This document shows, piece after piece, positions 62,356-64,000 of a DNA stretch of 64,000 nt. Position 1 is the first letter of the stretch; each line of letters begins with the position of its first letter. A program made the position numbers and the translations under genes. Source of the DNA: Bacteroidales bacterium (lineage in GTDB: Bacteria > Bacteroidota > Bacteroidia > Bacteroidales > Prolixibacteraceae); the NCBI GenBank assembly GCA_012729335.1, contig JAAYDJ010000021.1, forward strand, positions 186,001 to 250,000. The letters run 5' to 3'. Below the pieces are notes generated by a model, which saw nothing but the letters and a program-made list of their open reading frames with translations, searched no databases and had not been told where the DNA came from.

Positions 62356-63942
62356 ATGGCTGAAATCAGACCGGCAGAAGTGTCGGGAATCATCCGCAAG
62401 CAGCTGGAGCAGTTCAGGATCCAGGCCGACCTCGACGAAGTGGGGACGGTTTTGCAGGTAGGGGACGGTATTGCCCGTATACACGGGCTGGCCCGTGTCG
62501 AATCGAATGAGATGATTGAATTCGAAAGCGGTACCAGGGGTATCGTCCTCAATCTGGAGGAGGACAATGTGGGCGCAGTGCTGCTGGGGCCTTCCGAAAC
62601 CATCAGGGAAGGGGATACCGTAAAGAGGCTCAACAGGATCGCCTCCATCATGGTGGGGGAAAAGATGGTAGGCCGGGTCATCAACACCCTGGGAGAACCC
62701 ATTGACGGGAAAGGTCCCCTGGGCGGGAAGTTGTTTGAGATGCCGCTGGAGCGTAAAGCCCCCGGGGTGATCTTCAGGCAGGGTGTGAAACAACCCCTTC
62801 AAACAGGCATTAAGGCCATCGACGCCATGATTCCCATTGGGCGCGGACAGCGGGAGCTGATCATCGGTGACCGGCAGACCGGCAAGACAGCTGTGGCCAT
62901 TGACACCATCATCAACCAGCGCGAGAACTACCTCAAGGGGAAACCGGTCTACTGTATCTATGTGGCCATCGGCCAGAAAGGATCGACAGTGGCCACGCTG
63001 GCCGCCACCCTGGAGAAATTCGGAGCCATGGATTACACCATCATCGTGATGGCTTCGGCTTCCGATCCTGCGGCCCTGCAATTTTACGCCCCCTATGCCG
63101 GGGCAGCCATCGGGGAGTATTTCCGCGATACCGGCCGCGATGCCCTCATCATCTACGACGACCTTTCCAAGCAGGCCGTTTCCTACCGGGAAGTCTCCCT
63201 GCTGCTGCGCCGCCCTCCGGGTCGCGAAGCATACCCCGGCGACGTCTTCTACCTCCACTCCCGGCTCCTCGAAAGAGCCGCCAAAATCATCGAATCAGAC
63301 GAAATCGCCGCCCGGATGAACGACCTCCCCGACTGCCTCCGGGGTAAAGTCAAGGGCGGAGGATCCCTCACCGCCCTGCCCATCATCGAAACCCAGGCCG
63401 GCGACGTTTCCGCTTACATTCCCACCAATGTGATTTCCATCACCGACGGACAGATCTTTTTGGAAACCAACCTCTTTAACGCCGGTGTACGCCCAGCCAT
63501 CAACGTAGGCATCTCGGTATCGCGCGTAGGAGGATCAGCCCAGGTGAAGGCCATGAAGAAAATCGCCGGAACCCTCAAACTCGACCAGGCCCAGTTCAGG
63601 GAACTGGAAGCCTTCGCCAAATTCGGCTCCGACCTCGATATGGCCACCCTGCGCGTACTCGACAAAGGCCGCAAAAATGTCGAAATCCTCAAACAGGGCC
63701 AGTATCAGCCGGTCAAACTCGAACATATGATCGCCGTCATATATTGCGGAACCCGGGAGCTCCTGCGGAAAATCCCCCTGGAAAAGATAAAACGCTTCGA
63801 AGCCGACTTTCTGGAGCTTCTTGAACTCAAATACCGCAGTACCCTGGACCTGCTGGCTGAAGGCCTTCTCACCGACGATGCCGAAAAAAACCTCCAGGCC
63901 GCTGCCGCCGAAATCACCGAGAACTTCCTGGCAGGTCAATAG
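62356..63942 (+). CDS. atpA: ATP synthase F1 subunit alpha
   Basis: Non-catalytic nucleotide-binding subunit of the F1 head, 528 residues. GDRQTGKT (residues 171-178) is the Walker A motif. [48 protein letters not shown] contains Walker B and the alpha signature. The N-terminal beta-barrel and C-terminal helical domain ([20 protein letters not shown]) are complete. atpG begins 32 bp later. Confidence 0.98.
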   Translation: MAEIRPAEVSGIIRKQLEQFRIQADLDEVGTVLQVGDGIARIHGLARVESNEMIEFESGTRGIVLNLEEDNVGAVLLGPSETIREGDTVKRLNRIASIMVGEKMVGRVINTLGEPIDGKGPLGGKLFEMPLERKAPGVIFRQGVKQPLQTGIKAIDAMIPIGRGQRELIIGDRQTGKTAVAIDTIINQRENYLKGKPVYCIYVAIGQKGSTVATLAATLEKFGAMDYTIIVMASASDPAALQFYAPYAGAAIGEYFRDTGRDALIIYDDLSKQAVSYREVSLLLRRPPGREAYPGDVFYLHSRLLERAAKIIESDEIAARMNDLPDCLRGKVKGGGSLTALPIIETQAGDVSAYIPTNVISITDGQIFLETNLFNAGVRPAINVGISVSRVGGSAQVKAMKKIAGTLKLDQAQFRELEAFAKFGSDLDMATLRVLDKGRKNVEILKQGQYQPVKLEHMIAVIYCGTRELLRKIPLEKIKRFEADFLELLELKYRSTLDLLAEGLLTDDAEKNLQAAAAEITENFLAGQ

Positions 63943-63974
63943 GCCCGGGAAATTCCTCACCATCCCTCCGCGTT

Positions 63975-64000
63975 ATGTCAGGACTGAAAGAAATAAGAAC
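63975..64000 (+). CDS. atpG: ATP synthase F1 subunit gamma, first codons only
   Basis: An ATG at 63975 begins MSGLKEIR, the usual start of subunit gamma, and the frame runs to the window edge. Position after atpA supports this. Genes for beta and epsilon are not in the window, consistent with their separate location in many Bacteroidota. Confidence 0.75.

Noticed and set aside
62341-63258. Long minus-strand frame across atpA
   Set aside because: It lies opposite a highly conserved ATP synthase gene and shows no family features.

Overview
The window reads as a chromosomal segment of a GC-rich member of the Bacteroidota, probably order Bacteroidales. The evidence is paired SusC/SusD outer-membrane genes, two proteins with type IX secretion (T9SS) C-terminal sorting domains, repeated TAnnTTTG promoter elements, a DAHP synthase/chorismate mutase fusion, an ATP synthase locus with a bactofilin gene in front, and Bacteroidota-style SPII lipoproteins. 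Almost every gene is intact. No tRNA, rRNA, CRISPR array, transposase or phage gene was seen.

Layout. 1-5817: end of an envelope-polysaccharide region (two glycosyltransferases, a Wzx-like flippase, a YfhO-family membrane protein). 5879-6397: a 3-methyladenine DNA glycosylase followed by a 33-bp tandem repeat. 6572-8783 (minus): tyrA and the DAHP synthase/chorismate mutase gene, preceded by a promoter, an aromatic-codon-rich leader peptide and a terminator hairpin. 9042-13985: a giant T9SS-secreted protein and a GH5 glucanase. 14129-29565 (minus): a seven-gene outer-membrane operon, FAS1-SusC-SusD-FAS1-FAS1-SusC-SusD. 29645-33814 (minus): a secreted metalloprotease-like protein and a cardiolipin synthase. 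33952-41053: a complete trp operon (trpEGDCFBA) with a Trp-rich leader peptide, an antiterminator/terminator pair and a 28-copy heptanucleotide array between trpE and trpG. 41063-48349: HicBA toxin-antitoxin, metG, a collagen-like secreted protein, ldcA, yraN, an MmcQ/YjbR protein, an S4 protein and comF. 48606-53659: a tetraheme cytochrome fused to a SUMF1-like domain, a Tat-exported Gfo/Idh/MocA oxidoreductase, a POT-like transporter and a membrane-anchored pseudo-receiver. 53840-58785: coaX, dxs, a histidine kinase, the DUF177/YceD gene and rpmF. 58878-64000: bactofilin, an AtpI-like protein and atpB-E-F-H-A with the first codons of atpG.

How the parts work together. The aromatic branch is present in two blocks: the tyrA-DAHP synthase/chorismate mutase operon feeds chorismate and prephenate, and the trp operon takes chorismate to tryptophan. 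Both start with a short translated leader whose codons match the end products (Phe/Tyr/Trp in one, Trp in the other), then an intrinsic terminator. In both, a leader segment overlapping the last codons can pair with the terminator's 5' arm. This is the arrangement expected for ribosome-mediated transcription attenuation, and I regard it as the most interesting signal in the window. The SusCD/FAS1 operon and the convergent GH5 gene suggest capture and cleavage of an extracellular polymer, although the operon itself encodes no recognisable degradative enzyme. The tandem-repeat arrays (in a glycosyltransferase, after mpg, inside the trp operon and before dxs) are a second recurring theme.
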